Positions 1 through 9,421 of a DNA stretch of 64,000 bases are shown piece by piece. This DNA is from Parvularcula sp. (lineage in GTDB: Bacteria; Pseudomonadota; Alphaproteobacteria; Caulobacterales; Parvularculaceae). A model generated the notes under the pieces. The model ran no database searches, was not told the DNA's origin, and saw nothing but the letters and a program-made list of their open reading frames with translations. Position 1 is the stretch's first letter. Each line of letters starts with the position of its first letter. Position numbers and translations under genes: made by a program. The DNA lies in NCBI GenBank assembly GCA_002704915.1, contig PAIP01000062.1:1-64000 (forward strand), in the 5' to 3' direction.

Positions 1-52
1 TCGCCGCTCATACCGCGCTCCTATGATCCTCTATAGAACTTCTAATGAGTAT

Positions 53-481
53 TCACAGGTTCAAGCTGCAGCGTAAGGCGACGTTCACCGAACGCTTACG
101 CGTTTCTTTGGGTCGCCGGTTTTCCATGAGCATACGCAGACCGGGACGTCCGGCGCTGTAGCGTTCCTCATAACAACCTTCACGCCATACGCCGCCATTG
201 GGCGTAACGATGATGTTCGCCGCCTCTTCGTGAGAAGGGCGCGGAATGCGAAACACCATCCTTCCCTGCTCATGAGCGCCATCGGCAATCTGGACAGGCG
301 CATCGCCTTTGAAAGTAACGCGATCTTCCAGCGCAATCTCGGTTTCCTGCGCCGGAATCGGCCTGTACCCGCCCGCCGCCGCAAAACCGCGGCGCCAGAT
401 GCTGGAAACATCGCTTCGCATATCGGCTGCGCGTGCAGGCCCAAACAGGCGAGCGAGCAATTTTTCAGCTTTCCCCATCAA
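53..481 (-). pseudogene. Truncated paralogue of the adjacent GT61 glycosyltransferase
   Basis: This 142-residue frame matches the N-terminal third of the gene at 494-1549: both share the segments RSDVS, FKGD, IVTP/VVTP plus GG, and RYSA..PGLRMLM in the same order and spacing. The similarity stops after RPKE/KPSE and the frame ends about 15 codons later. The whole GT61 catalytic region present in the neighbour is missing. It is therefore a decayed or truncated tandem duplicate, unless a frameshift hides a remainder beyond the left edge. It lies 12 bases downstream of the intact copy on the same strand. A functional short protein cannot be excluded. Confidence 0.55.
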
Positions 482-493
482 GCCTTTTTCGCG

Positions 494-1549
494 TTAATCA
501 ACATCCAACACAGCCGCGAGACGCTGTTCCAGTCCTGGGCGATCCGTACAAAGAATTGTGTAATCCCGAACCCCGAGACCATCAGCAAAAAACAGGAACG
601 CATTCACCCACCAGTCATCGCTGACAAATTCAATTGCGCGCCGCGGACGCCAATAAATCATATTGTACGCAGCGGACCCATGATCGTAGAGAAGCGTGTC
701 AGCGTACTGAGCCGCATTGAGATAATCCTCAAGGGAGGCCTCTGCCGTGCGCAGCACCTTCCCCCCTCTCGCCTGCACCTCCTTCTCCACCATCAGACTC
801 GGATAGGTGCGATCAGCAACTTCGGACTGCTCACCCTGCCGCGACAGATAGAGCAGGGAGCCTGGCGCCGGCTGCGGCGGGTTCGCCTTTAAAAGCTCTT
901 TCAACGCCTGCACCTGTTCTGCACGCCAATAGCGCAGCACCCGCGGCTGGCGCAGGACTTTCGCGCGCTCGATCAGCACCGGCCTGTCGACGCCCCGAAA
1001 CTCTATGCCGAGACGGGCGCCGTCCCGGCGGACATATCCCTTGGCGGCCATGGACGCCGGCAGAAAAACCGGCGCATCAATTTGAGGCAATTGAGCAAGC
1101 GGCGTCAGATATTCGGCCATCCAGTCGCCGAAGGTGTCTACATGTTCGGACTGTATGAAGATGCCGGCGGACGCCCTCTCAGAGGGCTTTCTATCGGCCA
1201 TCAGCATGCGCAGGCCGGGCTTCTCCGCGCTATAGCGCTCATAAAGAACGCCTTCCTTCCAGGCGCCGCCCCCCGGCGTCACCACGAGGCTCTCCACTTC
1301 TTCAAAGACCGGTCTTGGCTTCACATAGGAATGGCGTCGCTGACCGTATTCGTCACCAGCATTCAGGGGAATGTCGCCTTTGAACGGAACGAATTCCTCT
1401 TGGCGCGTTTCAATGTCGTCTTTCGCCAGGGGCGCATATTTTCCCGTGGCGGAAAACAGCGCGCGCCAGACGCCGCTCACATCACTTCGCAGTCGCGCCA
1501 GCGGCGCCTGAATCTTGGAATGCCGAAAGAAAGCGGGAACTGAGGCCAT
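494..1549 (-). CDS. GT61-family (DUF563) glycosyltransferase
   Basis: The product is 351 residues. The C-terminal half has GT61 features: a strand-rich segment with LLYLSRQG around residue 230, then YADTLLYDHGSAAYNMIY near residue 285, matching the family's conserved HGS-x3-N pattern. Bacterial GT61 enzymes transfer sugars onto surface polysaccharide or LPS, acting in the cytoplasm or at the inner membrane. No signal peptide or membrane segment is visible. The acceptor cannot be predicted. It lies downstream of rbfA, where truB is often found in relatives, and next to its own truncated duplicate. Confidence 0.75.
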   Translation of the reverse strand: MASVPAFFRHSKIQAPLARLRSDVSGVWRALFSATGKYAPLAKDDIETRQEEFVPFKGDIPLNAGDEYGQRRHSYVKPRPVFEEVESLVVTPGGGAWKEGVLYERYSAEKPGLRMLMADRKPSERASAGIFIQSEHVDTFGDWMAEYLTPLAQLPQIDAPVFLPASMAAKGYVRRDGARLGIEFRGVDRPVLIERAKVLRQPRVLRYWRAEQVQALKELLKANPPQPAPGSLLYLSRQGEQSEVADRTYPSLMVEKEVQARGGKVLRTAEASLEDYLNAAQYADTLLYDHGSAAYNMIYWRPRRAIEFVSDDWWVNAFLFFADGLGVRDYTILCTDRPGLEQRLAAVLDVD

Positions 1550-1647
1550 AAATTTGTCGGTGCTGCGCGCCGCAACCTTCTCAGACGGGCTTTAACGAAT
1601 TCTGCTTTCGTTTGCAGAAAAAGGTAAGACTAAAGCGTTAAGTTGAC

Positions 1648-2040
1648 CTATTCGCTATCGAGATCGCGGGCGACATCGGACCGCGCCAGAAGTCTGTCGA
1701 TCTTTTCAGCTTCCGCAAATGTTTCATCAGCGAAGAATTTCAGCGCAGGCGTGAATTTCATGTCGATTTTCTTGCCCAGGAGTCCCCGCAGATAAGCCGA
1801 GGTGCGATTCAATGCGGCGATCACGCCGGCTTCATCGCCGCCGCCAAGAGGACTGGCGAACACCTTGGCCTGCTTGAGATCCGGCGACACCCGCACCTCG
1901 CTTACGGTCACCGACACGCCGGCAAGCGCCGGTTCGCGCAATTGTTCACGCTGAAGGATCTCAGCCAGCGCATGGCGAATAAGCTCTCCGGCGCGAAGCT
2001 GGCGCTGAGAAGGGCCTTTTTGACTGGAAAAACGGTTCAT
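1648..2040 (-). CDS. rbfA: 30S ribosome-binding factor RbfA
   Basis: RbfA binds immature 30S subunits near the 5' helix of 16S rRNA and is needed for late maturation and cold adaptation. The 130-residue product is the usual length. It shows the single KH-type domain with a basic N-terminal helix (QRQLRAGELIRHALAEIL), a VTVSEVRVSPDLKQAKVF strand pair and a C-terminal LKFFAD segment. In many alphaproteobacteria it directly follows infB; here a GNAT gene and a GT8-like gene lie between them. A TAA/TAG-rich gap separates it from the GT61 gene. Confidence 0.95.
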   Translation of the reverse strand: MNRFSSQKGPSQRQLRAGELIRHALAEILQREQLREPALAGVSVTVSEVRVSPDLKQAKVFASPLGGGDEAGVIAALNRTSAYLRGLLGKKIDMKFTPALKFFADETFAEAEKIDRLLARSDVARDLDSE

Positions 2041-2177
2041 AAGGGTAAGATAGGCGGAGGAGACGGCGAGAAAAAGCCCCCCTCCCGATAATTTCCGGCC
2101 CGCCTAGCGGCCCCCGATCGGTCGGCAGAAGCGAAATCGCCACGGCGTTGTCAAAGCGTTTTATCCGCTTACTGACA

Positions 2178-3062
2178 TTAAGCGCGCAACCCATGCGGCA
2201 GGATGAGGCGCAGGGCGGCGCCAGCGGCAGCCACCGGCCGGCCCAAGGCCACATACTGACCCGGCCTGGACAGCCGCATCCATGGGTTCCCTGTTTCCAC
2301 GAATGCCAAAAGCAGGTCCCGGTCGAGACGGCCATCCGTTTTCAGCTTTTTTGTCAGCACATGCAGCACAGTATGGTCACGCTGCGCGAACTGAAGCGAA
2401 AAGATATGAAAGATATGCGGCCGGATAGCCGCGTATGACTTCATTGTGATTTGGGCGTTAAAACTGGGGCTCAACCACGTCACCGGCAATTCGGCGCGTT
2501 TTGTCGCGATCCAGAAAGGCAACTGGTCGTAATATACGCCCGCAGAGGCGGCTTCTTTCCAAATGGACGCCGCAGCCTCATACATCTGGCGCACACGAGG
2601 CGTATCGCGCAGGCCGAGAACTCCGCCGTTGAAACGCCGCGATGGAAGGATCCATTTCTTCCTGGCGACAAGCTCTTTGATTTCCGGCAAGGGTTGCCCA
2701 AGATCCTGAACGGCCGCGAAGTCCCCCCGATGCTGAGCAAGCGGCGTCAAATCCCTTGCAATCAGCGTGTCGCAATCGAGATAGATGAAATCGCCGTCAA
2801 TAAGATGGCGGCAGGTCAGTTTCAGTCGACGACTGCGCTCCATCGGGGAGGAGGCTTCGAGCCGCTCACAGACCCAATTGTCAACGAGCGAGGTTAATAG
2901 AGCCGTGGCCGGCGTCCGCTGTCCGCGCGTCGTTTCATCCGACAGAATTGTGATGCGCGCATCGGGGGTGGTTTCCCGCAGGGTCGCGATGGAGACCGCC
3001 GCCATCTCGGCAAACAGATCATCCGCCGAAGCAATGAGCACATAGACAAAATGAGGCGCCAT
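2178..3062 (-). CDS. GT8-like glycosyltransferase
   Basis: The product is 294 residues from the chosen ATG at 3062, which has GGGAG about 11 bases upstream; a longer in-frame start at 3128 adds 22 poorly structured residues. An N-terminal Rossmann-like segment (FVYVLIASADDLFAEM), then FIYLDCDTLIARDL with a DxD metal/nucleotide-sugar motif near residue 97, and a later FNGGVLGLRD block are typical of GT8/LPS galactosyltransferase-like enzymes. It probably adds a hexose to a surface glycan; the donor and acceptor are unknown. It sits between the GNAT gene and rbfA, interrupting the ancestral infB-rbfA order. Confidence 0.75.
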   Translation of the reverse strand: MAPHFVYVLIASADDLFAEMAAVSIATLRETTPDARITILSDETTRGQRTPATALLTSLVDNWVCERLEASSPMERSRRLKLTCRHLIDGDFIYLDCDTLIARDLTPLAQHRGDFAAVQDLGQPLPEIKELVARKKWILPSRRFNGGVLGLRDTPRVRQMYEAAASIWKEAASAGVYYDQLPFWIATKRAELPVTWLSPSFNAQITMKSYAAIRPHIFHIFSLQFAQRDHTVLHVLTKKLKTDGRLDRDLLLAFVETGNPWMRLSRPGQYVALGRPVAAAGAALRLILPHGLRA

Positions 3063-3183
3063 TCCGATTGCTTCTCTCCCACCGGCCCGATGCTCAACGC
3101 AGGATAGGGGAGACGTCAAAACGGGCAAAGCGCTGAATTATTAAGGCATGATAAGAACCACGGAGGTGGCCGACGTCCTGACT

Positions 3184-3693
3184 TTAATTCCGTCCAGGCC
3201 GGGGGTCTGTGCTGACAAGACCCAAAATCAGGCTGTCGCGCACGCCGATATGGGTTTTCCAATTGGCCCGCAAGAGCCCCTCGCGCTGGAAACCGAGCCG
3301 CTCGAAAAGGCGGATCGAGGCGGCGTTCTCATCGTCCACATCCGCGAAAATCCGCCTGGCGCCAAGATTATCGAAAGCATAATCGATGATCTCAGAAAGC
3401 GCTTTCGTCGCAAACCCGCGCCCCTGCGCCGCCGGGCAAAGCATGATCCCGATTTCCCACACATCCCGCCCCTGCGGGATTAACGTCGCGCGCCCCAACA
3501 CCTCGCCGTTTTCGCTATCGAGAATGGCCCAGGTCGTTTCTTCCGTTCCTTCGTTCCATTTCTTCAGAAGGCTGACGGTTTCCGCAACGGACCTTGTCGC
3601 AGGTCCGGCGAGATAAGTGCAGCACTCTTCATCGCCGAAAATCGCATGCAGCGCCGGCCCGTCGCGTTCCGGATTAAGAAGACGGAGCATCAT
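3184..3693 (-). CDS. GNAT N-acetyltransferase (RimJ/RimL-like)
   Basis: This is a 169-residue single-domain acetyltransferase. It has the family's strand-helix order, ending in the acetyl-CoA pyrophosphate-binding signature AQGRGFATKALSEI near residue 98, followed by ARRIFADVDDENAASIRLFERLGF. That last block (ENxxSxRLxExLGF) is characteristic of the RimJ/RimL and spermidine-acetyltransferase-like GNAT subgroup. The substrate could be a protein N-terminus, an amine or a small molecule. It starts 20 bases downstream of the infB stop, so it is probably cotranscribed with infB. Confidence 0.8.
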   Translation of the reverse strand: MMLRLLNPERDGPALHAIFGDEECCTYLAGPATRSVAETVSLLKKWNEGTEETTWAILDSENGEVLGRATLIPQGRDVWEIGIMLCPAAQGRGFATKALSEIIDYAFDNLGARRIFADVDDENAASIRLFERLGFQREGLLRANWKTHIGVRDSLILGLVSTDPRPGRN

Positions 3694-3713
3694 CCCCTCA
3701 CTTGGAAGAAAGG

Positions 3714-6344
3714 TCAGAGCGTCCGCGTCACCTTCTCAACGGAGAAGCATTCGATGACGTCGCCTTCCTTGAGGTCCTCGTAATTGGCGAAGCTCATGCC
3801 GCATTCCTGACCGGCGGGCACCTCGTTGACATCGTCCTTGAAGCGCTTGAGCTGCGACAGCTCGCCTTCATGAATGACAACGTTGTCGCGGATGAGGCGG
3901 ACTTTGGCGCCGCGCTCAACCTTGCCTTCAGTGACCCGGCAGCCGGCGACCTTGCCGCGCTTGGAGATATTGAAGACTTCGAGGATTTCAGCGTTGCCGA
4001 GGAATGTCTCGCGCAATTCCGGATCAAGCATGCCGGAGAGCACCGCCTTGATGTCGTCGATGAGGTTATAGATCACCGAATAATAGCGGATCTCGACATT
4101 GTTGCGCTCGGCCTCCTCGCGCGCCTGCTTGTTGGCGCGGACGTTGAAGCCGATGACCGGCGCGTTCGAGGCTTCGGCGAGAATGACATCGCTTTCGGAA
4201 ATGCCGCCGACGCCGGTATGCAGGACGCGCACGCGCACTTCATCGGTATTGAGCTTTTCAAGCGAGCCGACAATCGCCTCAATGGAACCCTGCACATCGC
4301 CCTTAATGACGATGGGAAGCTCCTTAATTTCGGAGTCCTGGAGCTGCGCCATCATCTGTTCAAGCGACGTGCCGGACGATTTGGCGGCCGCTTTTTCGCG
4401 GCGCTGGCGCTGGCGGAATTCCGCAATCTCACGCGCGCGCGCTTCCGAATCGACCACATTGAACTGGTCGCCCGGTTCGGGAACGCCGTTAAGGCCGAGG
4501 ATCTCCACCGGGAAGGCCGGGCCGGCGTCCTGAACCTGCTGGCCCTTGTCATCGGTCATGGCGCGCACCTTGCCCCATTCAGAGCCGACCACAAGAATGT
4601 CGCCACGTTTTAACGTACCACGCTCCACGAGCAACGTCGCCACTGCGCCGCGGCCCTTGTCGAGACGCGCCTCGACTACAGCGCCGTCCGCCGGACGGTC
4701 CGGATTGGCCTTGAGGTCCAGAAGCTCCGCCTGCAGAAGAATCGCCTCCTGAAGACCGTCGAGATTCATCTTTTTCAGCGCGGAAACTTCGACGTCCTGC
4801 ACGTCGCCGCCCATGCTTTCGACCTGAATTTCGTGCTGGAGAAGGTCGGTCCTGACCTTGTCCGGATTGGCGTCCGGCTTGTCGACCTTGTTAATGGCGA
4901 CAATGATCGGCACGCCAGCCGCTTTCGCATGGCTGATCGCCTCTTCCGTCTGCGGCATAATCGAGTCGTCGGCCGCCACGACAAGGATAATAATGTCCGT
5001 GACCTTGGCTCCGCGCGCGCGCATTTGCGTAAAGGCGGCGTGACCCGGCGTGTCGAGGAAAGTGATTTTGCGATCCTCCCCGAGATCCACCTGATAGGCG
5101 CCAATATGCTGGGTGATGCCGCCGGCCTCGCCCGCGACGATGTCGGTCTGGCGCATGGCGTCGAGAAGCGATGTTTTGCCGTGGTCCACATGGCCCATGA
5201 TGGTCACCACCGGCGGACGCGGCTTCAGATCCGCATCCTTGTCGGCGGCGCCTTCCAGCCCCTCTTCGACGTCAGCCTCGGAGACGCGTTTCACGCTGTG
5301 GCCGAGATCTTCGGCGACGAGCTGCGCCGTGTCGGCGTCGAGCACGGCGTTCGCCGTCACCATCTGGCCCTGTTTCATCAACTCTTTCACAAGGTCGACG
5401 GCGCGCATGGACATGCGTGCGGCGAGCTCCTGCACGGTGATGGTTTCGGGGATCACGACATCGCGTTTGACGCGATCGCCGCCGCCGCGCTGCTGGCGGG
5501 CGAGCTTTTCGCGCTCACGGGCGCGCTTCACCGAAGCGAGCGACCGCTGGCGTTCTTCATCATCGAGCGCATTGGCGATGGTCAGCTTGCCGGAGCGGCG
5601 GCGCGGCGCCTCTTTGGCTTTGCTGGCGTCCCGGCGATCGTCGCCGCCGCCCTTGCGGCGGGTCTTGATGCGTCCGCCGAGTTGCGCCAGCGGATTGTCC
5701 GCCTCATCCTTGCTGGCGTCGGCTTTCTGATCTTCATCCTCGCGGCCCTTGGCGCGAGCTTCCGTCTTCGCGGCGTTGCGCTTTTTACGTTCCCGCTCTT
5801 CCTCTTCGAGCGCTTCTCGCGCAGCCTCTTCAGCCTGGCGGCGCTCCTCGGCTTCGCGGGCGCGTTTTTCTTCTTCGATGGCCTGGCGGCGACGCTCTTC
5901 TTCAAGACGAGCGCGCTCTTCCGCTTCACGGGCCTCGCGTTCGGCGCGTTCGGCCGCTTCGCGTTTCTCGCGCTCGGCCTTTTCCTTGCGGGCCTTGGCC
6001 AGAGCCTGGGCGCGCGCCTGTTTTTCATCGTCGGAAAGCGTGCGCAGCACGGCGCCTTTTTTCTTGTCTTCCGCAGCCTTGGCGGCGGCCGCCTTCGCTG
6101 CGGCGTCCTTGTCTTCAGCAAGCTTTTTCGGCGCAGTCTTTTTCTCAGGCGCTTCCTTGGCGTCAGCCTTCGCCGGCGCCTCGTCGCCTTTCTTGGGCGA
6201 GAGAACGCGGCGTTTTTTGGTCTCAACAACAACCGTCTTGGAGCGGCCGTGGCTGAAGCTCTGCTTCACGGCACCCTTCTCCGTCCGGCGCAGCGTCAAA
6301 GGCCGGCGCGGCTTGCTGGTTTCAGTTTCGACGTCGTCGCTCAT
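3714..6344 (-). CDS. infB: Translation initiation factor IF-2
   Basis: IF-2 is the GTPase that delivers fMet-tRNA to the 30S P site and drives subunit joining. The product is 876 residues from the ATG at 6344, which has GGAG six bases upstream; the longer frame to 6458 has no such site and overlaps the ylxR tail region. Visible parts are a basic N-terminus, a long charged Ala/Glu/Arg/Lys-rich region typical of alphaproteobacterial IF-2, an IF2-N motif ([20 protein letters not shown]), the G domain ([23 protein letters not shown]), then domains II, III and the C-terminal fMet-tRNA-binding domain. It lies in the rimP-nusA-ylxR-infB operon. Confidence 0.97.
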   Translation of the reverse strand: MSDDVETETSKPRRPLTLRRTEKGAVKQSFSHGRSKTVVVETKKRRVLSPKKGDEAPAKADAKEAPEKKTAPKKLAEDKDAAAKAAAAKAAEDKKKGAVLRTLSDDEKQARAQALAKARKEKAEREKREAAERAEREAREAEERARLEEERRRQAIEEEKRAREAEERRQAEEAAREALEEEERERKKRNAAKTEARAKGREDEDQKADASKDEADNPLAQLGGRIKTRRKGGGDDRRDASKAKEAPRRRSGKLTIANALDDEERQRSLASVKRAREREKLARQQRGGGDRVKRDVVIPETITVQELAARMSMRAVDLVKELMKQGQMVTANAVLDADTAQLVAEDLGHSVKRVSEADVEEGLEGAADKDADLKPRPPVVTIMGHVDHGKTSLLDAMRQTDIVAGEAGGITQHIGAYQVDLGEDRKITFLDTPGHAAFTQMRARGAKVTDIIILVVAADDSIMPQTEEAISHAKAAGVPIIVAINKVDKPDANPDKVRTDLLQHEIQVESMGGDVQDVEVSALKKMNLDGLQEAILLQAELLDLKANPDRPADGAVVEARLDKGRGAVATLLVERGTLKRGDILVVGSEWGKVRAMTDDKGQQVQDAGPAFPVEILGLNGVPEPGDQFNVVDSEARAREIAEFRQRQRREKAAAKSSGTSLEQMMAQLQDSEIKELPIVIKGDVQGSIEAIVGSLEKLNTDEVRVRVLHTGVGGISESDVILAEASNAPVIGFNVRANKQAREEAERNNVEIRYYSVIYNLIDDIKAVLSGMLDPELRETFLGNAEILEVFNISKRGKVAGCRVTEGKVERGAKVRLIRDNVVIHEGELSQLKRFKDDVNEVPAGQECGMSFANYEDLKEGDVIECFSVEKVTRTL

Positions 6345-6464
6345 CCAATCTCCAAATGCGCTCCTCTTGAAGCGCCTTCTCTGCGGCGGCCCCGCAGGAA
6401 TCCGCCATCGACATACAGCCCCGGAGGGCCGGGGTCCACACCGAACCCCTCTTTCCATGCGGCT

Positions 6465-7013
6465 TTATGCGCCGCTTCTAAATCCATTCAGCCGCCGCGC
6501 CTCCTTAAGGAAGCGTTGCGCCGCCGGGCCCTTGCGGATCACCGCGTGAACCGTCGGCTCGTCCCGGCCTAACGCGGCGGCGAGTTCCGCCTCCGCAAAC
6601 GCCTCAACAATGGCGGCGTCGCCAGCAACAGACTTCAACTTCCGGCGCCCGTCTTCACCGCCATCCGCGGCGTTGATCAGAACGCCTCCGGCGCCCTCCG
6701 CCAACAAAGCGCGCGCCTTTTCAAACCCGACCGCCACATCGCCGCTGCGCCGCGCCAGCCCCAGCGCCGAGAGAGCCTGCCTGGCGAGACCCGCCTCGAT
6801 ATGCGCCGCCAGCCCGTCGGGCGCCTTGACGCTTCGCTTGAACGAACGCGCAAAAGCGCCTTTTTTCAGCGCCGCCTCAAGGGCGGAAAGTTCCGGCGTC
6901 AGCCAGGCCCCGCGGCCGGGCAGCTTGCCCGTAAAGTCCGGCGCCAGCTCGCCCTCAGGCGACATGACGAAGCGCAGCCCTTCTTCCGGCGTCAGCGCGG
7001 CGCCGCTCGCCAC
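6465..7013 (-). CDS. ylxR: YlxR-family (DUF448) RNA-binding protein with L7Ae-like C-terminal domain
   Basis: The N-terminal DUF448 part is recognised by LRFVMSPEGELAPDFTGKLPGRGAW, and the C-terminal half (ALSALGLARRSGDVAVGFEK) by the L7Ae-like fold often fused to it in alphaproteobacteria. It lies between nusA and infB, its usual place. The start is uncertain. The GTG at 7013 gives 182 residues but cuts off the conserved ERRC motif. The reading frame stays open upstream into nusA and encodes SERRC directly before that GTG, yet contains no ATG, GTG or TTG there. A CTG at 7079 preceded by AGGAGG at six bases would restore the motif and give 204 residues. Confidence 0.88.
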   Translation of the reverse strand: MASGAALTPEEGLRFVMSPEGELAPDFTGKLPGRGAWLTPELSALEAALKKGAFARSFKRSVKAPDGLAAHIEAGLARQALSALGLARRSGDVAVGFEKARALLAEGAGGVLINAADGGEDGRRKLKSVAGDAAIVEAFAEAELAAALGRDEPTVHAVIRKGPAAQRFLKEARRLNGFRSGA

Positions 7014-7062
7014 GCAACGCCGTTCCGAACGGGCGCGCTCGGAAGCGGCTTTCGCTTTTGTC

Positions 7063-8679
7063 TTAAGCGATGGCGTCAGCCGTCTCCTCCTCGCCTGCTT
7101 CTTCCTCGGCCTTCATGGCGTCAAGATCTTCCTGCGTAATCCAGCCGGCCTGAAGCCGCGCACGCATGATGAGATCTTCCGCCTCTTCCGGCGAAATCTT
7201 GTAGGCTTCGAGCATGCCGTCATAGTGTTTGCGCTCGCCGTCGACGCGTTCGGTCCAGCCCGTCAGATCGTCCGTGGCGCAGCCGGCGAGATCTTCGACC
7301 GATTTCACGTCATTCTCGCCGAGCGTGACAATCATTTTGAGATCGAGACCGTCCATTTCAAGGATATCGTCGGCGACGCCAAGCTCCTTGCGCTTTTCAT
7401 CGAGCTTTTTGTTTTCTTCCTCAATAAAGTCGCGGGCGCGCGCCTGAAGCTCTTCGGCGGTTTCTTCATCGATGCCGTCGATCTCCATGAGCTCGTCGAG
7501 ATCCACATAGGCGATCTCCTCGATCTTGGAGAAGCCTTCGGAAACCAGCAGGCCAGCCATCATGTCGTCCACATCGAGGCCAGCCATAAAGAGCTCGGAG
7601 CGCTCGCGGAATTCCTCCTGACGCTTCGCGCTTTCCTCTTCCTCGGTCATGATGTCGATTTCATAGCCCGTGAGCTGGGAGGCGAGGCGCACATTCTGGC
7701 CGCGACGGCCAATGGCGAGCGACAATTGCTCGTCCGGCACCACGACTTCGATGCGTTTCAGATCCTCGTCAAGCACGACCTTGGTGACTTCGGCCGGCGC
7801 GAGCGCGTTGACGACGAAAGTCGCGTCATTCTCATTCCACGGCACGATGTCGATCTTCTCGCCGCCGAGTTCGTTCACCACCGCCTGGACGCGGCTGCCG
7901 CGCATGCCAACGCAGGCGCCGACGGGATCGATGCCCGGATCGTTGGAGAACACGCCGATTTTCGCGCGACTTCCCGGATCGCGCGCGACAGCCTTGATCT
8001 CGATCACGCCGTCATAAACTTCCGGCACTTCCTGTTCGAAGAGCTTGGCCATGAATTGCGGATGCGAACGGGACAGGAAGATCTGCGGCCCCCGCGTTTC
8101 GCGGCGCACATCCATGATATAGGCGCGCACACGGTCGCCATTACGATAGTTTTCCCGCGGCAATTGCTGATCGCGGCGGACGATCGCTTCGGCCTTGCCG
8201 AGATCGACGATCACGTGACCATATTCAACGCGCTTGATGATGCCGTTGATGATTTCGCCGATGCGGTCTTTAAAGTCTTCATACTGACGGTCGCGCTCGG
8301 CCTCGCGCACTTTCTGCGTTATGACCTGTTTCGCCCCCATGGCCGCCTGGCGGCCGAAATCGATCGGCGGCAAGGGCTCAGACATGAAGTCGCCCACTTC
8401 CGCTTCCGGATTGCGATGGCGCGCATCTTCGAGCGTCACCTGCGTCTGGTCGTTTTCAAGCTCTTCGACCACTTCAAGAAGCCGCCACAGCTTGGTCTCG
8501 CCGGTCTTCGGATTGATCTCCGCTTTCACCAGCGTTTCATGGCCGTAACGGGTGCGCGCGGCGCGCGCCAGCGCGTCTTCCATCGCCTCGATAACAAGCG
8601 ATTTATCGATGGACTTTTCGCGAGCGACCGCATCGGCGATCTGGATGAGCTCCAGCTTGTTGGCGCTGACGGCGTTCAT
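7063..8679 (-). CDS. nusA: Transcription termination/antitermination protein NusA
   Basis: NusA binds RNA polymerase and modulates pausing, intrinsic termination and antitermination. The product is 538 residues. It shows an N-terminal polymerase-binding domain, an S1 domain ([12 protein letters not shown] region), two KH domains ([15 protein letters not shown] and [16 protein letters not shown]), and C-terminal helix-hairpin-helix repeats ([20 protein letters not shown]), ending in a very acidic tail. Its ATG overlaps the rimP stop (ATGA), which indicates translational coupling. The acidic tail codons create an AGGAGG string that may serve the next gene, ylxR. Confidence 0.97.
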   Translation of the reverse strand: MNAVSANKLELIQIADAVAREKSIDKSLVIEAMEDALARAARTRYGHETLVKAEINPKTGETKLWRLLEVVEELENDQTQVTLEDARHRNPEAEVGDFMSEPLPPIDFGRQAAMGAKQVITQKVREAERDRQYEDFKDRIGEIINGIIKRVEYGHVIVDLGKAEAIVRRDQQLPRENYRNGDRVRAYIMDVRRETRGPQIFLSRSHPQFMAKLFEQEVPEVYDGVIEIKAVARDPGSRAKIGVFSNDPGIDPVGACVGMRGSRVQAVVNELGGEKIDIVPWNENDATFVVNALAPAEVTKVVLDEDLKRIEVVVPDEQLSLAIGRRGQNVRLASQLTGYEIDIMTEEEESAKRQEEFRERSELFMAGLDVDDMMAGLLVSEGFSKIEEIAYVDLDELMEIDGIDEETAEELQARARDFIEEENKKLDEKRKELGVADDILEMDGLDLKMIVTLGENDVKSVEDLAGCATDDLTGWTERVDGERKHYDGMLEAYKISPEEAEDLIMRARLQAGWITQEDLDAMKAEEEAGEEETADAIA

Positions 8680-9212
8680 TGAGAGGTCTCCATCTCATCT
8701 TCTCCTGTCGTTTGGCGGGCTTCCTTGTCCGCCTTCATGGTCTGCTTGATCAGCTCTTCGGTGAGAACGAGCTGCGCGCTGGCTATCCATTCCAATGGGA
8801 ACAGCGCGGTGTCTTCCTCGCCTTCAATGTCGAAGGCGACCTTGCCTTCGTCGACGCCGGCGAGAACGCCCTTGAAGCGTTTGCGGCCTTCGACGAGGCG
8901 GTTCAATTCCAGTTTCGCCGGCCAGCCCTGCCAGTCGCCGAAGTCTTTCAGTTTCACCAGCGGCCGGTCGATGCCGGGCGAAGAAACCTCGAGATTATAG
9001 GCGCCCTCGATCGGGTCGGCCTCTTCCAGGACCGGCGACAGGGCGCGGGACAGTTTCGCGCAATCCTCAGCGCTCATGGTCCGGTCCGGACGCTCGGCCA
9101 TCACCTGAAGGGTCTTTTTCTGACCGCCTGTAATGCGCACGCGCACCAGCTCAAAGCCCGCAGTCCTGGCGACGGGTTCGATAATGGCGACAAGACGGTC
9201 TTCAAGCAGCAA
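8676..9212 (-). CDS. rimP: Ribosome maturation factor RimP
   Basis: RimP assists 30S assembly and is the first gene of the rimP-nusA-infB operon. The core is recognised by ERLV-type helices, EGAYNLEVSSPGIDRPL and the C-terminal SH3-like barrel (RFKGVLAGVDEGKVAFDIEG). A TTG at 9212 is chosen as the start: it has AAGGGT at a normal distance and gives 178 residues. The same frame continues upstream to 9413, but that stretch is encoded by a perfect GC hairpin and a promoter-like region, so it is almost certainly untranslated leader. The C-terminal end overlaps the nusA start by four bases. Confidence 0.93.
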   Translation of the reverse strand: MLLEDRLVAIIEPVARTAGFELVRVRITGGQKKTLQVMAERPDRTMSAEDCAKLSRALSPVLEEADPIEGAYNLEVSSPGIDRPLVKLKDFGDWQGWPAKLELNRLVEGRKRFKGVLAGVDEGKVAFDIEGEEDTALFPLEWIASAQLVLTEELIKQTMKADKEARQTTGEDEMETSQ

Positions 9213-9231
9213 TTTAGACCCTTCTGGAACG

Positions 9232-9258
9232 AAAAAGCGGGCCCCGCGGGGCCCGCTT
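9232..9258 (-). terminator. Terminator-like hairpin in the rimP leader (candidate attenuator)
   Basis: On the minus strand a perfect inverted repeat (AAGCGGGCCCC / GGGGCCCGCTT around a CG centre) is followed directly by a short T run. It ends about 20 bases before the TTG start of rimP and begins about 20 bases after the predicted transcription start. The position between promoter and first codon, rather than after a gene, suggests premature termination control. This would be consistent with known NusA-related leader terminators in rimP-nusA operons of other proteobacteria. No alternative antiterminator fold was found by eye. Confidence 0.65.
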
Positions 9259-9285
9259 ATCAAACTCTGATAGCGTTTAATTGCG

Positions 9286-9314
9286 TATATAGGCCCTGAA
9301 AAGGCTTTTGTCAG
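9286..9314 (-). promoter_or_regulatory. Predicted sigma-70-type promoter of the rimP-nusA-infB operon
   Basis: On the minus strand the hexamer CTGACA (9309-9314) is separated by exactly 17 bases from TATATA (9286-9291). This predicts a transcription start near 9279 and a leader of about 65 bases before the rimP TTG, containing the hairpin at 9232-9258. A divergent gene starts at 9422. Confidence 0.6.
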
Positions 9315-9421
9315 CCCCCGAAACCTGAAAATCGCGGGTCGGAACGGGCGAAGGCTTACGTTAAGGCCGGTTTCGTATAAACCGCCGAAAACTCGGCGTC
9401 TCGCCGCCTCCAAAGGTAAAT

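Noticed and set aside
4833-6572. 579-residue plus-strand frame over infB
   Set aside because: It is the complement of the Glu/Arg/Ala-rich IF-2 codons; no recognisable domain and no ribosome site.
6610-8682. 690-residue plus-strand frame over nusA
   Set aside because: Antisense shadow of nusA and ylxR, with no domain.
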